A stretch of DNA of 64,000 nt from assembly GCF_022524345.1 (NCBI RefSeq), contig NZ_JAKWJU010000002.1:5570001-5634000 (forward strand), in the 5' to 3' direction. Source of the stretch: Streptomyces marispadix (GTDB lineage: Bacteria; Actinomycetota; Actinomycetes; Streptomycetales; Streptomycetaceae). The position numbers were made by a program, and so were the translations under genes. The notes below the pieces were generated by a model, which did not search any database, was not told the origin of the DNA, and saw nothing but the letters and a program-made list of their open reading frames with translations. The stretch's first letter is position 1, and each line of letters opens with the position of its first letter. Of this stretch, positions 9,345 through 20,584 are shown one piece after another.

Positions 9345-10622
9345 CTACTTGGACGGCGCCGGCGTCGCCAGAGCCTCGGTCAGCAGCGACGCGGTCTGCT
9401 CGATCTGCCACTCGCGCGCCCCGAGCGCCCGCAGCGCCGAGACGACCTCCGGCTCCGTGCGGGCGCGGGGCGGCTGCCAGCACAGACGCCGCACCGTGTC
9501 CGGCGTCAGCAGATTCTCCTGCGGCATGGACAGCTCCTCGGCCCGTGCCGTCACCGCCGCCCGCGCGGCCGCGAGCCGCGCGGCAGCCGCCGGGTCCTTG
9601 TCGGCCCAGGAACGCGGCGGGGGCGGCCCGTTCGTCGCCTGGCTCTGCTGCGGAAGGGCCGACTCCGGCAGCTCCTTCGCCCGGTCGACGGCGGCCTGCC
9701 ACTGGTCGAGCTGCTTGCGCCCTATCCGGTGCCCGAAGCCCGGCAGCCCGGCGAGTACACGCGCGTCGGACGGCAGCGCCAGCGCCGCCTCGACGATCGC
9801 CGAGTCCGAGAGCACCTTGCCCGGGGAGACGTCCCGCTTCCGCGCGATCCTGTCGCGTGCCGTCCACAACTCCCGTACGACGGCCATCTGACGGCGGCGC
9901 CGCACCTTGTGCATCCCGGAGGTGCGCCGCCAGGGGTCCTTGCGGGGCGGGGCGGGAGGCGCCGTGGCGATGGCCTCGAACTCCTGCCGCGCCCATGCGA
10001 GTTTGCCCTGACGCTCCAGCTCCTCCTCCAGCGCGTCACGCAGATCGATCAGCAGCTCGACGTCGAGGGCCGCATAGTGCAGCCACGGCTCCGGGAGCGG
10101 ACGCGTGGACCAGTCGACGGCGGAGTGGCCCTTCTCCAGTGCGTAGCCGAGCAGATTCTCCACCATCGCGCCGAGCCCGACGCGTGCGTACCCGGCCAGC
10201 CGCCCTGCCAGCTCGGTGTCGAACAACCGCCGGGGCACCATGCCTATCTCACGCAGACACGGCAGATCCTGGGTGGCGGCGTGCAGCACCCACTCCGAGT
10301 CGGCGAGTACGGAGCACAGCCCCGACAGGTCCGGGCACCCCACGGGGTCGATCAGCGCGCTGCCCGCGCCCTCCCGCCGTAGCTGTACGAGATAGGCCCG
10401 CTGGCCGTAGCGGTATCCGGAGGCCCGCTCGGCGTCCACGGCGACCGGGCCGCTGCCCGAGTCGAAGGCGGCGATGATCTCGGCGAGCGCGGCCGCGTCG
10501 CTCGTCACGGGTGGAACGCCCTCACGGGGTTCGAGCAGGGGGACCGGCGCCTGACCAGGGTCTTGGCCCTCGGTTTCGGCCTTAGCGGGGTTTGCTGATG
10601 CGGTCTCTCGGGCGTCGGTCAC
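9345..10622 (-). CDS. rnd: Ribonuclease D-like 3'-5' exoribonuclease with HRDC domain
   Basis: This 425-residue cytoplasmic nuclease trims structured RNA 3' ends, classically tRNA precursors. The DEDD-type exonuclease domain (about 40-220) shows AVDAERASGY (first acidic pair), LHAATQDLPCL, FDTELAGRL and HYAALDVELL, the Tyr-containing DEDDy motif. One or two HRDC helical domains follow (about 230-400; WTARDRIARKRDVSPGKVLSD is the typical start). The N-terminal 35 residues are acidic and low-complexity. GTG 10622 is the furthest plausible start. It lies downstream of the response regulator on the same strand, 266 bases apart, so a separate promoter is likely. Confidence 0.88.
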   Translation of the reverse strand: MTDARETASANPAKAETEGQDPGQAPVPLLEPREGVPPVTSDAAALAEIIAAFDSGSGPVAVDAERASGYRYGQRAYLVQLRREGAGSALIDPVGCPDLSGLCSVLADSEWVLHAATQDLPCLREIGMVPRRLFDTELAGRLAGYARVGLGAMVENLLGYALEKGHSAVDWSTRPLPEPWLHYAALDVELLIDLRDALEEELERQGKLAWARQEFEAIATAPPAPPRKDPWRRTSGMHKVRRRRQMAVVRELWTARDRIARKRDVSPGKVLSDSAIVEAALALPSDARVLAGLPGFGHRIGRKQLDQWQAAVDRAKELPESALPQQSQATNGPPPPRSWADKDPAAAARLAAARAAVTARAEELSMPQENLLTPDTVRRLCWQPPRARTEPEVVSALRALGAREWQIEQTASLLTEALATPAPSK

Positions 10623-10888
10623 CGCTCAAGGGTAGCTGCGCGAGGCCGGTGATTGTCCTGATGTCCGGGCAGACCGTTGCCCATGGCACCGGAATTCTCG
10701 CCGCGCCGCGTACGGGCCCTCCGGGGGCGGCGGACCGCCCGGCGTACCGGCCGCGCCGAAGGCCCGGCGCGGTGCGCCCCTAGGTCGCCCATGCGCCGCG
10801 CATATACGCGAGGCGCCCGCCGGCGGATCATGCCGCCTGCGGACGCCTCGAAGCGTGGGGGGAGGGGGAGGGCCGGGAAACTTCGTGA

Positions 10889-11563
10889 TCAGTGGATGAT
10901 GCCCGTGCGGAGTGCCACGGCGACCATGCCCGCACGGTCGCCGGTGCCCAACTTGCGGGCGATACGTGCCAGATGGGACTTCACCGTCAGCGCCGAGAGC
11001 CCCATCGAGACGCCGATCGCCTTGTTGGACTGGCCCTCCGCAACCAGCCGCAGCACCTCGACCTCACGTCCGGACAGCTCCCGCTGGCCACCGGGGTGCC
11101 CGGGGCCTCCGGGACCGCCGCCCGGGCGGCGGTGCATGCGCGCGGCGGCGGCACCGATGGGGGCCGCGCCGTGCCGGGTGGGCATGGCGCCGAGGTTGTT
11201 GCGGGTGCCGGTGACGACATAGCCCTTGACGCCGCCCGCGAGGGCGTTGCGCACCGCGCCGATGTCGTCGGCGGCTGACAGGGCCAGGCCGTTCGGCCAG
11301 CCCGCTGCTCGGGTCTCGGACAGCAGGCTGAGGCCCGAACCGTCCGGGAGGTGGACGTCGGCCACGCAGATGTCGCGTGGGTTGCCGACTCGGGGACGCG
11401 CCTCCGCGATCGACGACGCCTCGATCACGTCCCGTACGCCGAGAGCCCACAGATGTCGGGTCACGGTGGAACGGACGCGGGGGTCGGCCACGACGACCAT
11501 GGCCGTCGGCTTGTTCGGGCGGTAGGCGACCAGGCTTGTGGGGTGCTCAAGAAGAACAGACAC
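10889..11563 (-). CDS. LuxR/NarL-type response regulator
   Basis: This 224-residue regulator has an N-terminal receiver-like domain and a C-terminal LuxR helix-turn-helix. The receiver has ADVHLPDGSG with the likely phospho-acceptor Asp and the switch Lys in GGVKGYVVTG, but only one acid in the usual pocket (VVVADPRV). A Gly/Pro/Arg-rich linker leads to ELSGREVEVLRLVAEGQSNKAIG and VKSHLARIARKLGTGDR, a textbook LuxR domain. No histidine kinase lies nearby, so it is an orphan here. GTG 11563 has GGAGG four bases upstream and matches the Streptomyces family start I remember; an in-frame ATG at 11644, preceded by GAAGGAG at only three bases, would add 27 residues. Confidence 0.87.
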   Translation of the reverse strand: MSVLLEHPTSLVAYRPNKPTAMVVVADPRVRSTVTRHLWALGVRDVIEASSIAEARPRVGNPRDICVADVHLPDGSGLSLLSETRAAGWPNGLALSAADDIGAVRNALAGGVKGYVVTGTRNNLGAMPTRHGAAPIGAAAARMHRRPGGGPGGPGHPGGQRELSGREVEVLRLVAEGQSNKAIGVSMGLSALTVKSHLARIARKLGTGDRAGMVAVALRTGIIH

Positions 11564-11923
11564 CGGGCCTCCGAGGGCTGGCTGCGGACGGAACCATTCC
11601 GGTAATCGCGCGGGATGATCCGAGGTTCCGTGTGGAAGGGTCATAGACTCCTTCGGCAGCTCAGGGGGCCCGCTTTAGGGGAAGATCACCAATTGATGAC
11701 TGATATTTCCCGATTCGGACAGTCACTCGACGCCTGCTTCCGGCGCCGGGTCGGGCCTGATTTACGCGGTACGCGCGAGCGGCACAGGACGGTCGCCGCA
11801 GCGGTGCGACGGGGAGACCCATGAGGGGGCGCCGGCGCCGTGATCAAGAGCCGCAAGGAAGAGGGGCACTGGGCGCGGTCGGAGGGGCCGCGATCCGAGA
11901 CGCAGGCGTCAGGGAGTCCGCCG
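11564..11923. other. Intergenic region upstream of the response regulator
   Basis: No gene is supported. A distinctly AT-richer patch lies at about 11685-11730 and is likely to hold the promoter of the minus-strand response regulator; I cannot fix its boxes. A strong GAAGGAG motif stands just upstream of the alternative ATG at 11644. Confidence 0.4.
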
Positions 11924-12592
11924 TCAGAGAGGCTGCGGTCCGCGGCGCTTCGGGAGGGAGACGACGGAGCTTCCGTCTCCCGGCTCCGGCGGCAGTCCCG
12001 CGCACTGGCACAGCAGCTCCGACCACGCGGTCAGATGGAGCGCCATGTCCGGCAGGGCGTCCGGTGCGGCCTGCTCGTCGGGGCGGGGCGTCCAGCTCGC
12101 CCGGATCTCCAGCTCCGTCTGCGGCGGACGCTCGTCGAGGCCGCCGAAATAGGAGGACCCGGAGCGCGTGACCGTGCCGCTGGAGTCCGAGTACGCCGCG
12201 GAGTGCGCCTCCAGGGCGCCCGTCAGCCAGGACCAGGTGACCTCGGGCAGCAGGGGGTCGCCCGCCATCTCCGGCTCCAGCTCGGTGCGGGCGAGCGTGA
12301 CGACGCGGAACGTGCCCTGCCAGGACTCCTGTCCCGCCGGGTCGTGGAGCAGTACGAAGCGGCCGTCGGCCAGTTCGGAGGAGTCGTCGGCGGGGTCCGT
12401 CACCGAGGCCGACAGCGCGCAGGAGAACGGGGCGAGGCGCTTGGGCGCGGGCAGCGCGGAGAGCTGCACCTCCGGTCTGGTGTGCGCGGCGTTCAGTGCC
12501 GCCACCGCATGCTGGAAAGGCAGCGGGACGCCCTCGCTTTCGCCGCCCGAGCTGCCGGGGCCCTCCGTCATCCTTGGTCGCGCCGCTGCCAT
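11924..12592 (-). CDS. DUF3000 family protein
   Basis: This conserved actinobacterial protein of 222 residues has no known function. The DUF3000 core is recognisable in PAPKRLAPFSCALSAS, GRFVLLHDPAGQESWQGTFR, TELEPEMAGDPLLPEVTWSWL and the C-terminal SSVVSLPKRRGPQPL. It has no signal peptide, membrane helix or catalytic motif that I can see. ATG 12592 is chosen because the family sequence begins there; the open frame extends 86 codons further without similarity. It is divergent from hemE with 290 bases between them, a position that is, as I recall, conserved in Streptomyces, so co-regulation with heme synthesis is possible but unproven. Confidence 0.8.
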   Translation of the reverse strand: MAAARPRMTEGPGSSGGESEGVPLPFQHAVAALNAAHTRPEVQLSALPAPKRLAPFSCALSASVTDPADDSSELADGRFVLLHDPAGQESWQGTFRVVTLARTELEPEMAGDPLLPEVTWSWLTGALEAHSAAYSDSSGTVTRSGSSYFGGLDERPPQTELEIRASWTPRPDEQAAPDALPDMALHLTAWSELLCQCAGLPPEPGDGSSVVSLPKRRGPQPL

Positions 12593-12882
12593 GGGGCGCA
12601 AGAGTAGGGCGAGCGGGAGGCACAGACCGGTAGGGACACTCGCAAGTGGCCGAAGAGCGGTGGGTGTTGAAGCATCGCGAGGGGCTGCCGCTGCGGCCGG
12701 TGCGGGTGGCCGGGGAGGGGAAGCTTTCGGGGCGTGCCCTTGAGATTGGCTGACAACCGACGGCTCGTGGGCGGCGTACGGACAGCCGACGCGCAACAGG
12801 GGCCGCGATGGCGGGGGAGCGGCGCCTCCCGGCCTCGCCTCGCCGGTCAACAGGCCCTCCGAGGCGTGGGAGACTGCGGTGC

Positions 12883-13956
12883 GTGAGTGTCAACGACCCC
12901 CAGCCGCCGCAGCCGGTCCGGCCGGCCGCACCGCAAGACTCCGCGTTCCTCAAAGCGTGCCGCCGGGAGCCCGTGCCGCACACCCCGGTGTGGTTCATGC
13001 GGCAGGCCGGACGCTCGCTGCCGGAGTACCGCAAGGTCCGTGAGGGCATCGCCATGCTCGACTCGTGCATGCGCCCCGAGCTGGTCACGGAGATCACGCT
13101 TCAGCCCGTGCGCCGCCACCACGTCGACGCCGCGATCTACTTCAGCGACATCGTCGTACCGCTCAAGGCGATCGGCGTGGACCTCGACATCAAGCCCGGC
13201 GTGGGCCCGGTCGTCGCGCAGCCCGTACGTACGCGGGCCGATCTGGAGCGGCTTCGCCCGCTGGAGCCGGACGACGTCGGATACGTGACGGAGGCCGTGC
13301 GGCTCCTCGTGAGGGAACTCGGCGGCACGCCGCTCATCGGCTTCGCCGGCGCCCCCTTCACGCTCGCCAGCTACCTCGTCGAGGGTGGCCCCTCGCGCAA
13401 CCACGAGCGCACCAAGGCGATGATGTACGGCGACCCTGAGCTGTGGGCCGCGCTGCTGGACCGGCTCGCGGTGATCACCGGCACGTTCCTGAAGGTGCAG
13501 ATCGAGGCGGGCGCCTCGGCCGTGCAGCTCTTCGACTCCTGGGCGGGGGCCCTCTCCGAGGCCGACTACCGAAGCTCCGTGATGCCCGCGTCGGCGAAGG
13601 TCTTCGAGTCCGTCGCGCACTACGGCGTGCCCCGCATCCACTTCGGCGTCGGTACGGGCGAACTGCTCGGCGCCATGGGCGAGGCCGGTGCCGACGTCGT
13701 CGGCGCGGACTGGCGCGTACCCCTGGACGAGGCCGCACGGCGCATCGGGCCGGGCAAGCCGGTGCAGGGAAACCTGGACCCGGCGGTGCTCTTCGCGCCC
13801 CGTGACGCCGTCGAGGCGCAGGCCCGGCGGGTGCTGGACGCGGCGCGCGGCCTGGAGGGGCACATCTTCAACCTGGGGCATGGCGTGCTGCCGGAGACCG
13901 ATCCGGACGCGCTGACGCGGCTCGTCGCGTACGTGCACGAGCAGACGGAGAGGTGA
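12883..13956 (+). CDS. hemE: Uroporphyrinogen decarboxylase
   Basis: HemE removes four carboxyl groups from uroporphyrinogen III to make coproporphyrinogen III in the cytoplasm. The 357-residue product carries the signature [21 protein letters not shown] near residue 35, the catalytic acid region [13 protein letters not shown], the glycine-rich [17 protein letters not shown] and the C-terminal [17 protein letters not shown] 12883 with an upstream GGGAGA fits the family start; the 25 codons before it are not conserved. With hemG and hemQ 2-4 kb away, it supplies the coproporphyrin-dependent heme branch used by actinobacteria. A flavoenzyme on the opposite strand separates it from hemG. Confidence 0.95.
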   Translation: MSVNDPQPPQPVRPAAPQDSAFLKACRREPVPHTPVWFMRQAGRSLPEYRKVREGIAMLDSCMRPELVTEITLQPVRRHHVDAAIYFSDIVVPLKAIGVDLDIKPGVGPVVAQPVRTRADLERLRPLEPDDVGYVTEAVRLLVRELGGTPLIGFAGAPFTLASYLVEGGPSRNHERTKAMMYGDPELWAALLDRLAVITGTFLKVQIEAGASAVQLFDSWAGALSEADYRSSVMPASAKVFESVAHYGVPRIHFGVGTGELLGAMGEAGADVVGADWRVPLDEAARRIGPGKPVQGNLDPAVLFAPRDAVEAQARRVLDAARGLEGHIFNLGHGVLPETDPDALTRLVAYVHEQTER

Positions 13957-13957
13957 G

Positions 13958-13980
13958 GCGGGCGGGGAATCCCGCCCCGC
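13958..13980. terminator. Terminator after hemE
   Basis: A hairpin with a 9-bp stem, one bulged C and the loop GAAT follows the hemE stop codon and faces the convergent flavoenzyme gene. Confidence 0.55.
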
Positions 13981-14044
13981 ACACGCGGCCGGGCCGCTCG
14001 CAACGGCCAGGCCGGGCAGCCGCCGGTCGAGCCGCGCCCGATCG

Positions 14045-15451
14045 TCAACTCGCGTTCCGCACCGCCGCCGTGGCCTTGCGGGCCGCCACCAGCACCGGGT
14101 CCCACACGGGGGAGAAGGGCGGCGCGTAGCCGAGGTCGAGATAGGTCATCTGCTCGACGGTCATGCCCGCGGTGAGCGCGACCGCCGCGATGTCGACGCG
14201 CTTGCCCGCGCCCTCGCGTCCCACGATCTGAGTGCCGAGCAGCCGTCCCGTGCCGAGTTCGGCGAGCATCTTCACGCGCATCGGCCTGCTGCCGGGGAAG
14301 TAGCCCGCGCGGCTGGTGGCCTCGGCCGTGGCCGTCACGAACCGCAGCCCCACCCCGCGCGCCTGCGCCTCCAGCAGTCCCGTACGGGCGATCTCCAGGT
14401 CGCAGACCTTGCTGACGGCGGTGCCGACGACGCCGGGGAAGGTGGCGTAGCCGCCGCCGATGTTGGCGCCGATGACCTGGCCGTGCTTGTTGGCGTGCGT
14501 GCCGAGGGCGATGTGGCGGGTACGGCCCGAGATCAGGTCGAGGACCTCGACGCAGTCGCCGCCGGCCCAGATGTTCTCCCGTCCGCGTACGCGCATCGCC
14601 AGATCGGTCAGCAGCCCGCCGGATTCGCCGAGCGGAAGACCGGCCTCCCGCGCGAGGGACGTCTCCGGGGTGACGCCGAGGCCGAGCACCACGATGTCCG
14701 CCGGATACGTGGTCTCCTCGGTGACGACGGCGCGGGCACGGCCGTCCTCTCCGGTCTCGACCTCTGTGACGGCCGCGCCCGTGACGACCTCCATGCCCAT
14801 GTCGCACATCGCGTCCCGCACCAGCTCGCCCATGTCCGGGTCGAGGGTCGTCATGGGCTGCGGCGCCTGGTCCAGGACCGTCACCTCGAAGTCCCGGCGT
14901 ACCAGGGCCTCGGCCATCTCCACGCCGATGTAGCCCGCGCCGACGACCACGGCCCGGCGTGGTCCGCCGCGGCGCGCTTCCGCCCGGTCGAGGGCGTCCA
15001 GCAGGGCCTGGCCGTCCTCCAGGGACTGCACGCCGTGCACGCCCTCCGCGTCGATGCCGGGCAGCGGCGGGCGCATCGGCCGGGCGCCCGTCGCCAGTAC
15101 GAGGTGGTCGAAGTCGCTCCAGCGTTCCTCGGAGGGGCCGCCGCCGGGCGGGAGTTCGCGGGTGAGGACCCGGCAGCGGTCCGGGTCGACGCGTGTCACC
15201 TCCGTGTGCATCCGCAGGTCGATGCCGCGCTCCCGGTGCTTCTCGGGTGTACGGGCGATCAGGTCGTCGCGTTCGCCGACGTCGCCGCCGATCCAGTACG
15301 GGATGCCGCACGCGGAGTAGGAGGAGAAGGCGCCGCGTTCGAAGGCGACGATCTCCAGCTCGTCCGGGCCCATGTGGCGGCGGGCCTGCGAGGCGGCGGT
15401 CATGCCTGCCGCGTCACCTCCGACGACGACCATGCGGCGTGCGGCAGCCAT
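14045..15451 (-). CDS. FAD-dependent pyridine nucleotide-disulfide oxidoreductase, CoA-disulfide reductase-like
   Basis: This 468-residue flavoenzyme has two dinucleotide folds: MVVVGGDAAGMTAASQARR at the N-terminus (FAD) and AVVVGAGYIGVEMAEAL near residue 165 (NAD(P)H). The block FSSYSACGIPYWIGGDV holds a single active-site Cys near residue 47, as in CoA-disulfide reductases and NADH oxidases, rather than the CxxxxC pair of glutathione reductases. The FAD-binding ENIWAGGDCVEV and a C-terminal dimerisation domain follow. Substrate is uncertain: CoA disulfide or a related persulfide are options, though Streptomyces use mycothiol. It is divergent from hemG with a 127-base spacer. Confidence 0.82.
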   Translation of the reverse strand: MAAARRMVVVGGDAAGMTAASQARRHMGPDELEIVAFERGAFSSYSACGIPYWIGGDVGERDDLIARTPEKHRERGIDLRMHTEVTRVDPDRCRVLTRELPPGGGPSEERWSDFDHLVLATGARPMRPPLPGIDAEGVHGVQSLEDGQALLDALDRAEARRGGPRRAVVVGAGYIGVEMAEALVRRDFEVTVLDQAPQPMTTLDPDMGELVRDAMCDMGMEVVTGAAVTEVETGEDGRARAVVTEETTYPADIVVLGLGVTPETSLAREAGLPLGESGGLLTDLAMRVRGRENIWAGGDCVEVLDLISGRTRHIALGTHANKHGQVIGANIGGGYATFPGVVGTAVSKVCDLEIARTGLLEAQARGVGLRFVTATAEATSRAGYFPGSRPMRVKMLAELGTGRLLGTQIVGREGAGKRVDIAAVALTAGMTVEQMTYLDLGYAPPFSPVWDPVLVAARKATAAVRNAS

Positions 15452-15578
15452 GATCCCTGTTCCCTCCGTCGTCGCCGGGCCGGGCGCCCCGGCTCCCGGG
15501 CCTGCGGTCCGTTGCCCGTCGCCCGCTGTCCGTTGCCCTGGTTACGCCGTGCGGTACCCGCGCTGGGACGATGGACAC

Positions 15579-17132
15579 ATGCATGTGATCGTGATCGGCG
15601 GCGGCGTCTCGGGGCTCGCCGCGGCCCTGCGGCTCTCCACGGGCGGTGCCTCGGTGACCGTACTGGAGGCGTCGGCGCGGCTGGGCGGAAAGCTGCTGGC
15701 CGGCGACATCGCCGGTACCACGGCCGTCGACCTGGGCGCCGAGTCGATGCTCGCGCGCCGCACCGAGGGCGTCGACCTCGCTACGGAGGCGGGACTCGGG
15801 CAGGACCTTCGGGCACCGGCCGCGGCGGGCGCCGCGATCTGGTCGCGCGGCGAGCTGTGCCCGATGCCCAAGGGCCATGTGATGGGCGTGCCCGGGGACC
15901 CCGAGGCGCTGCGCGGCCTGCTCTCCGAGGAGGGCGTGGCACGCGCCGGGCAGGACGCCGTGCTGCCGCGTACCGAGATCGGGGAGGACGCCGCGATCGG
16001 CGAGTACGTGGCGGAACGGCTGGGACGCGAGGTCGTGGACCGCCTGGTCGAGCCGCTGCTCGGCGGCGTGTACGCGGGCGACGCCTACCGGATCTCGATG
16101 CGTGCCGCGGTGCCGCAGCTCTACGAGGCCGCACGCGGCGGGAGTTCGCTGCTGGAGGGAGTGCGGGCCTTGCAGGAGCAGGCGCTCGCGCAGCCGTGCG
16201 GGTCGCCCGTGTTCATGGGAGTACGGGGCGGTGTCGGACGGCTGCCGGGCGCGGTGGCGGACGCATGCCGCGCTGCGGGCGCGCGTATCCGTACGAGCGC
16301 TCCCGTACGGAGCGTGCGCTCGGCGCGTGGTGACGGGGACGAGGCCGGTTCCGCTGCGGCCGTCCTGCGTAGCTCCGGCTCCCACACCGGCACCGGCTCC
16401 CACACCGGCTCCGGTTCCCACACCGGCTCCGGCTCCGGCTCGGAAGGGGGTTCCGGTCCCCGACGGGGCGGCGGCGCCCGGTGGTTCGTCGTCACCGAGG
16501 GCGGCGAGACGCTGCACGCCGACGGGGTCGTTCTCGCCGTACCCGCCCCGCAGGCCGCACGGCTGCTCGCGGAGGAGGTGCCCGCGGCGGCGGCGGAGCT
16601 GCGCGGGGTGGAATACGCGTCGATGGCGCTGATCACAATGGCGTTCCGGCGCGCGGACCTGGAAGAGGTGCCTGCCGGAACGGGCTTTCTGGTGCCGCCC
16701 GTCGAGGGCCGCGGCATCAAGGCCGCGACCTTCTCCAGCAACAAGTGGGGGTGGGTGGCCGCGCAGGACCCGGAGCTGTTCGTGCTGCGCACCTCGGTCG
16801 GCCGCTACGGCGAGGAGGCCGTACTGGAACGCGAGGACGGCGAACTGGCCGAGTTGTCGCTGCGCGATCTCCAGGCCGCGTTCGGGCTGCGCGCCCGTCC
16901 GGTCGACCGGAGGGTCAGCCGCTGGGACGGCGGACTGCCGCAGTACGCGGTCGGTCACGCCGCCCGCGTGGCCCGTATCCGTGAGGCGCTGGGCGAGACC
17001 CGCGGCCTGGCGGTCTGCGGAGCTGCGTACGAGGGCGTCGGCATCCCGGCGTGCGTGGCGAGCGGCCACCGGGCGGCGGGGGAGATCCAGCAGACCCTGG
17101 CGCGGGCCGCCGCGGGCAGCGCGCCAGAATAG
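15579..17132 (+). CDS. hemG: Protoporphyrinogen/coproporphyrinogen oxidase (HemY-type)
   Basis: This FAD enzyme oxidises the porphyrinogen ring in heme synthesis. In actinobacteria with HemQ the substrate is usually coproporphyrinogen III, so the modern name would be cgoX/hemY. The 517-residue protein begins with the Rossmann motif [18 protein letters not shown], then [13 protein letters not shown], and ends with [21 protein letters not shown], the FAD-binding close. At about residues 267-284 there is an insertion made of three SHTGxG repeats, absent from homologues I know. ATG 15579 is chosen because the FAD motif starts three residues later. Four bases separate the stop from hemQ, so the two are co-transcribed. 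Confidence 0.92.
   Translation: MHVIVIGGGVSGLAAALRLSTGGASVTVLEASARLGGKLLAGDIAGTTAVDLGAESMLARRTEGVDLATEAGLGQDLRAPAAAGAAIWSRGELCPMPKGHVMGVPGDPEALRGLLSEEGVARAGQDAVLPRTEIGEDAAIGEYVAERLGREVVDRLVEPLLGGVYAGDAYRISMRAAVPQLYEAARGGSSLLEGVRALQEQALAQPCGSPVFMGVRGGVGRLPGAVADACRAAGARIRTSAPVRSVRSARGDGDEAGSAAAVLRSSGSHTGTGSHTGSGSHTGSGSGSEGGSGPRRGGGARWFVVTEGGETLHADGVVLAVPAPQAARLLAEEVPAAAAELRGVEYASMALITMAFRRADLEEVPAGTGFLVPPVEGRGIKAATFSSNKWGWVAAQDPELFVLRTSVGRYGEEAVLEREDGELAELSLRDLQAAFGLRARPVDRRVSRWDGGLPQYAVGHAARVARIREALGETRGLAVCGAAYEGVGIPACVASGHRAAGEIQQTLARAAAGSAPE
16377..16430 (+). repeat. 18-bp tandem repeat inside hemG, three copies
   Basis: Three 18-base units (16377-16394, 16395-16412, 16413-16430; GGCTCCCACACCGGCTCC with one or two variants) encode three SHTGxG hexapeptides, followed by Ser-Gly. 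The insertion is in frame and lies in a loop before the strand [12 protein letters not shown]. Confidence 0.95.
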
Positions 17133-17136
17133 GGGC

Positions 17137-17913
17137 ATGACTGCTGCACCGGAGCCGGAGCCGGCGGGGACGCCGGACTCGCCTGCCAAGCCCGACTCGA
17201 CGAACAGGCCGGAGAAGACCCCCAACGCGGGCAAGAAGGCCAAGGACCTCAACGAGGTCGTCCGCTACGCCCTGTGGTCGGTCTTCCGGCTGCGTGCCGA
17301 ACTCCCCGACGACCGCACCGCGTTCGCGGACGAGGTCGAGGAGCTGTTCGCGCAGCTCGCCGCGAAGGACGTGGTGGTGCGCGGCACCTACGACGTCTCC
17401 GGGCTGCGCGCCGACGCCGACCTCATGATCTGGTGGCACGCCGAGTCCTCCGACGCGTTGCAGGACGCGTACAACCGCTTCCGCCGCACACGGCTCGGGC
17501 GCGCACTGGACCCGGTCTGGTCGAACATGGCGCTGCACCGCCCCGCCGAGTTCAACAAGTCGCATCTGCCCGCGTTCGTGGCGGGCGAGGAGCCGAGGGC
17601 GTATGTGAGCGTCTATCCGTTCGTGCGCTCCTACGAGTGGTATCTGCTGCCTGACGAGGACCGCCGCCGCATGCTGGCCGACCACGGGAAGATGGCCCGC
17701 GGCTTCCCCGACGTACGGGCCAACACGGTGCCCGCCTTCTCCCTCGGCGACTACGAGTGGATCCTCGCCTTCGAGGCCGACGAACTGCACCGCATCGTCG
17801 ACCTGATGCGTCATCTGAGGGGCTCCGAGGCGCGGTTGCACGTGAGGGAAGAGGTGCCGTTCTTCACCGGGCGGCGCAAGCCGGTCGCGGAGCTGCTGGC
17901 TGGCCTGGTGTAG
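17137..17913 (+). CDS. hemQ: Coproheme decarboxylase HemQ (chlorite dismutase fold)
   Basis: HemQ (ChdC) oxidatively decarboxylates two propionates of coproheme to give protoheme, the final step of the coproporphyrin-dependent pathway. The 258-residue protein has a disordered 35-residue N-terminus, then the ferredoxin-like repeats of the family. Key pieces are the [12 protein letters not shown] loop, whose His is a candidate distal base in actinobacterial ChdC, the catalytic Tyr in [14 protein letters not shown], and a His-containing helix near [13 protein letters not shown] for the proximal ligand region. Residue roles are assigned by family analogy. ATG 17137 follows hemG by four bases. Confidence 0.93.
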   Translation: MTAAPEPEPAGTPDSPAKPDSTNRPEKTPNAGKKAKDLNEVVRYALWSVFRLRAELPDDRTAFADEVEELFAQLAAKDVVVRGTYDVSGLRADADLMIWWHAESSDALQDAYNRFRRTRLGRALDPVWSNMALHRPAEFNKSHLPAFVAGEEPRAYVSVYPFVRSYEWYLLPDEDRRRMLADHGKMARGFPDVRANTVPAFSLGDYEWILAFEADELHRIVDLMRHLRGSEARLHVREEVPFFTGRRKPVAELLAGLV

Positions 17914-17916
17914 GGC

Positions 17917-17946
17917 GGACCGCCGCTCCGTGGGGGCGGTGGGTCC
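17917..17946 (+). terminator. Probable terminator after hemQ
   Basis: GGAC at 17917-17920 pairs with GTCC at 17943-17946 and an inner GCCGC/GCGGT stem continues inward with one bulge; it starts four bases after the hemQ stop. The rest of the 309-base gap up to 18222 shows no gene; a GGAGAAGGGGG ribosome-binding site closes it. Confidence 0.5.
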
Positions 17947-18120
17947 TGCCCAGGCCAGGTGGCGATCGCCAACCCCCGGCCCACGAAGGTGTGTTGACGC
18001 CCCAGGGCCTTGACCAGGCCCGGCTGGGCCGGGAGTTCGGCGGCTCCCGGCCCCGCTTCGCCCCGCTCGTCGACGGACGTGATCACCCTTTCGCGTGAAT
18101 GCGGGTCCGGCGTTCCATGA

Positions 18121-20497
<2,377 letters not shown>

Positions 20498-20584
20498 CAG
20501 GAGCGCAGGAGCGCAGGAGACAGGAACGCAGGAACAGGAACCAGGGCTGGCACGCGGGGAGTCGGCGGTTCGGGGCCCGGCGGC

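Noticed and set aside
11840..12607. Plus-strand frames opposite the DUF3000 gene
   Set aside because: The minus strand reads a recognisable DUF3000 protein; the plus-strand products are low-complexity shadows.
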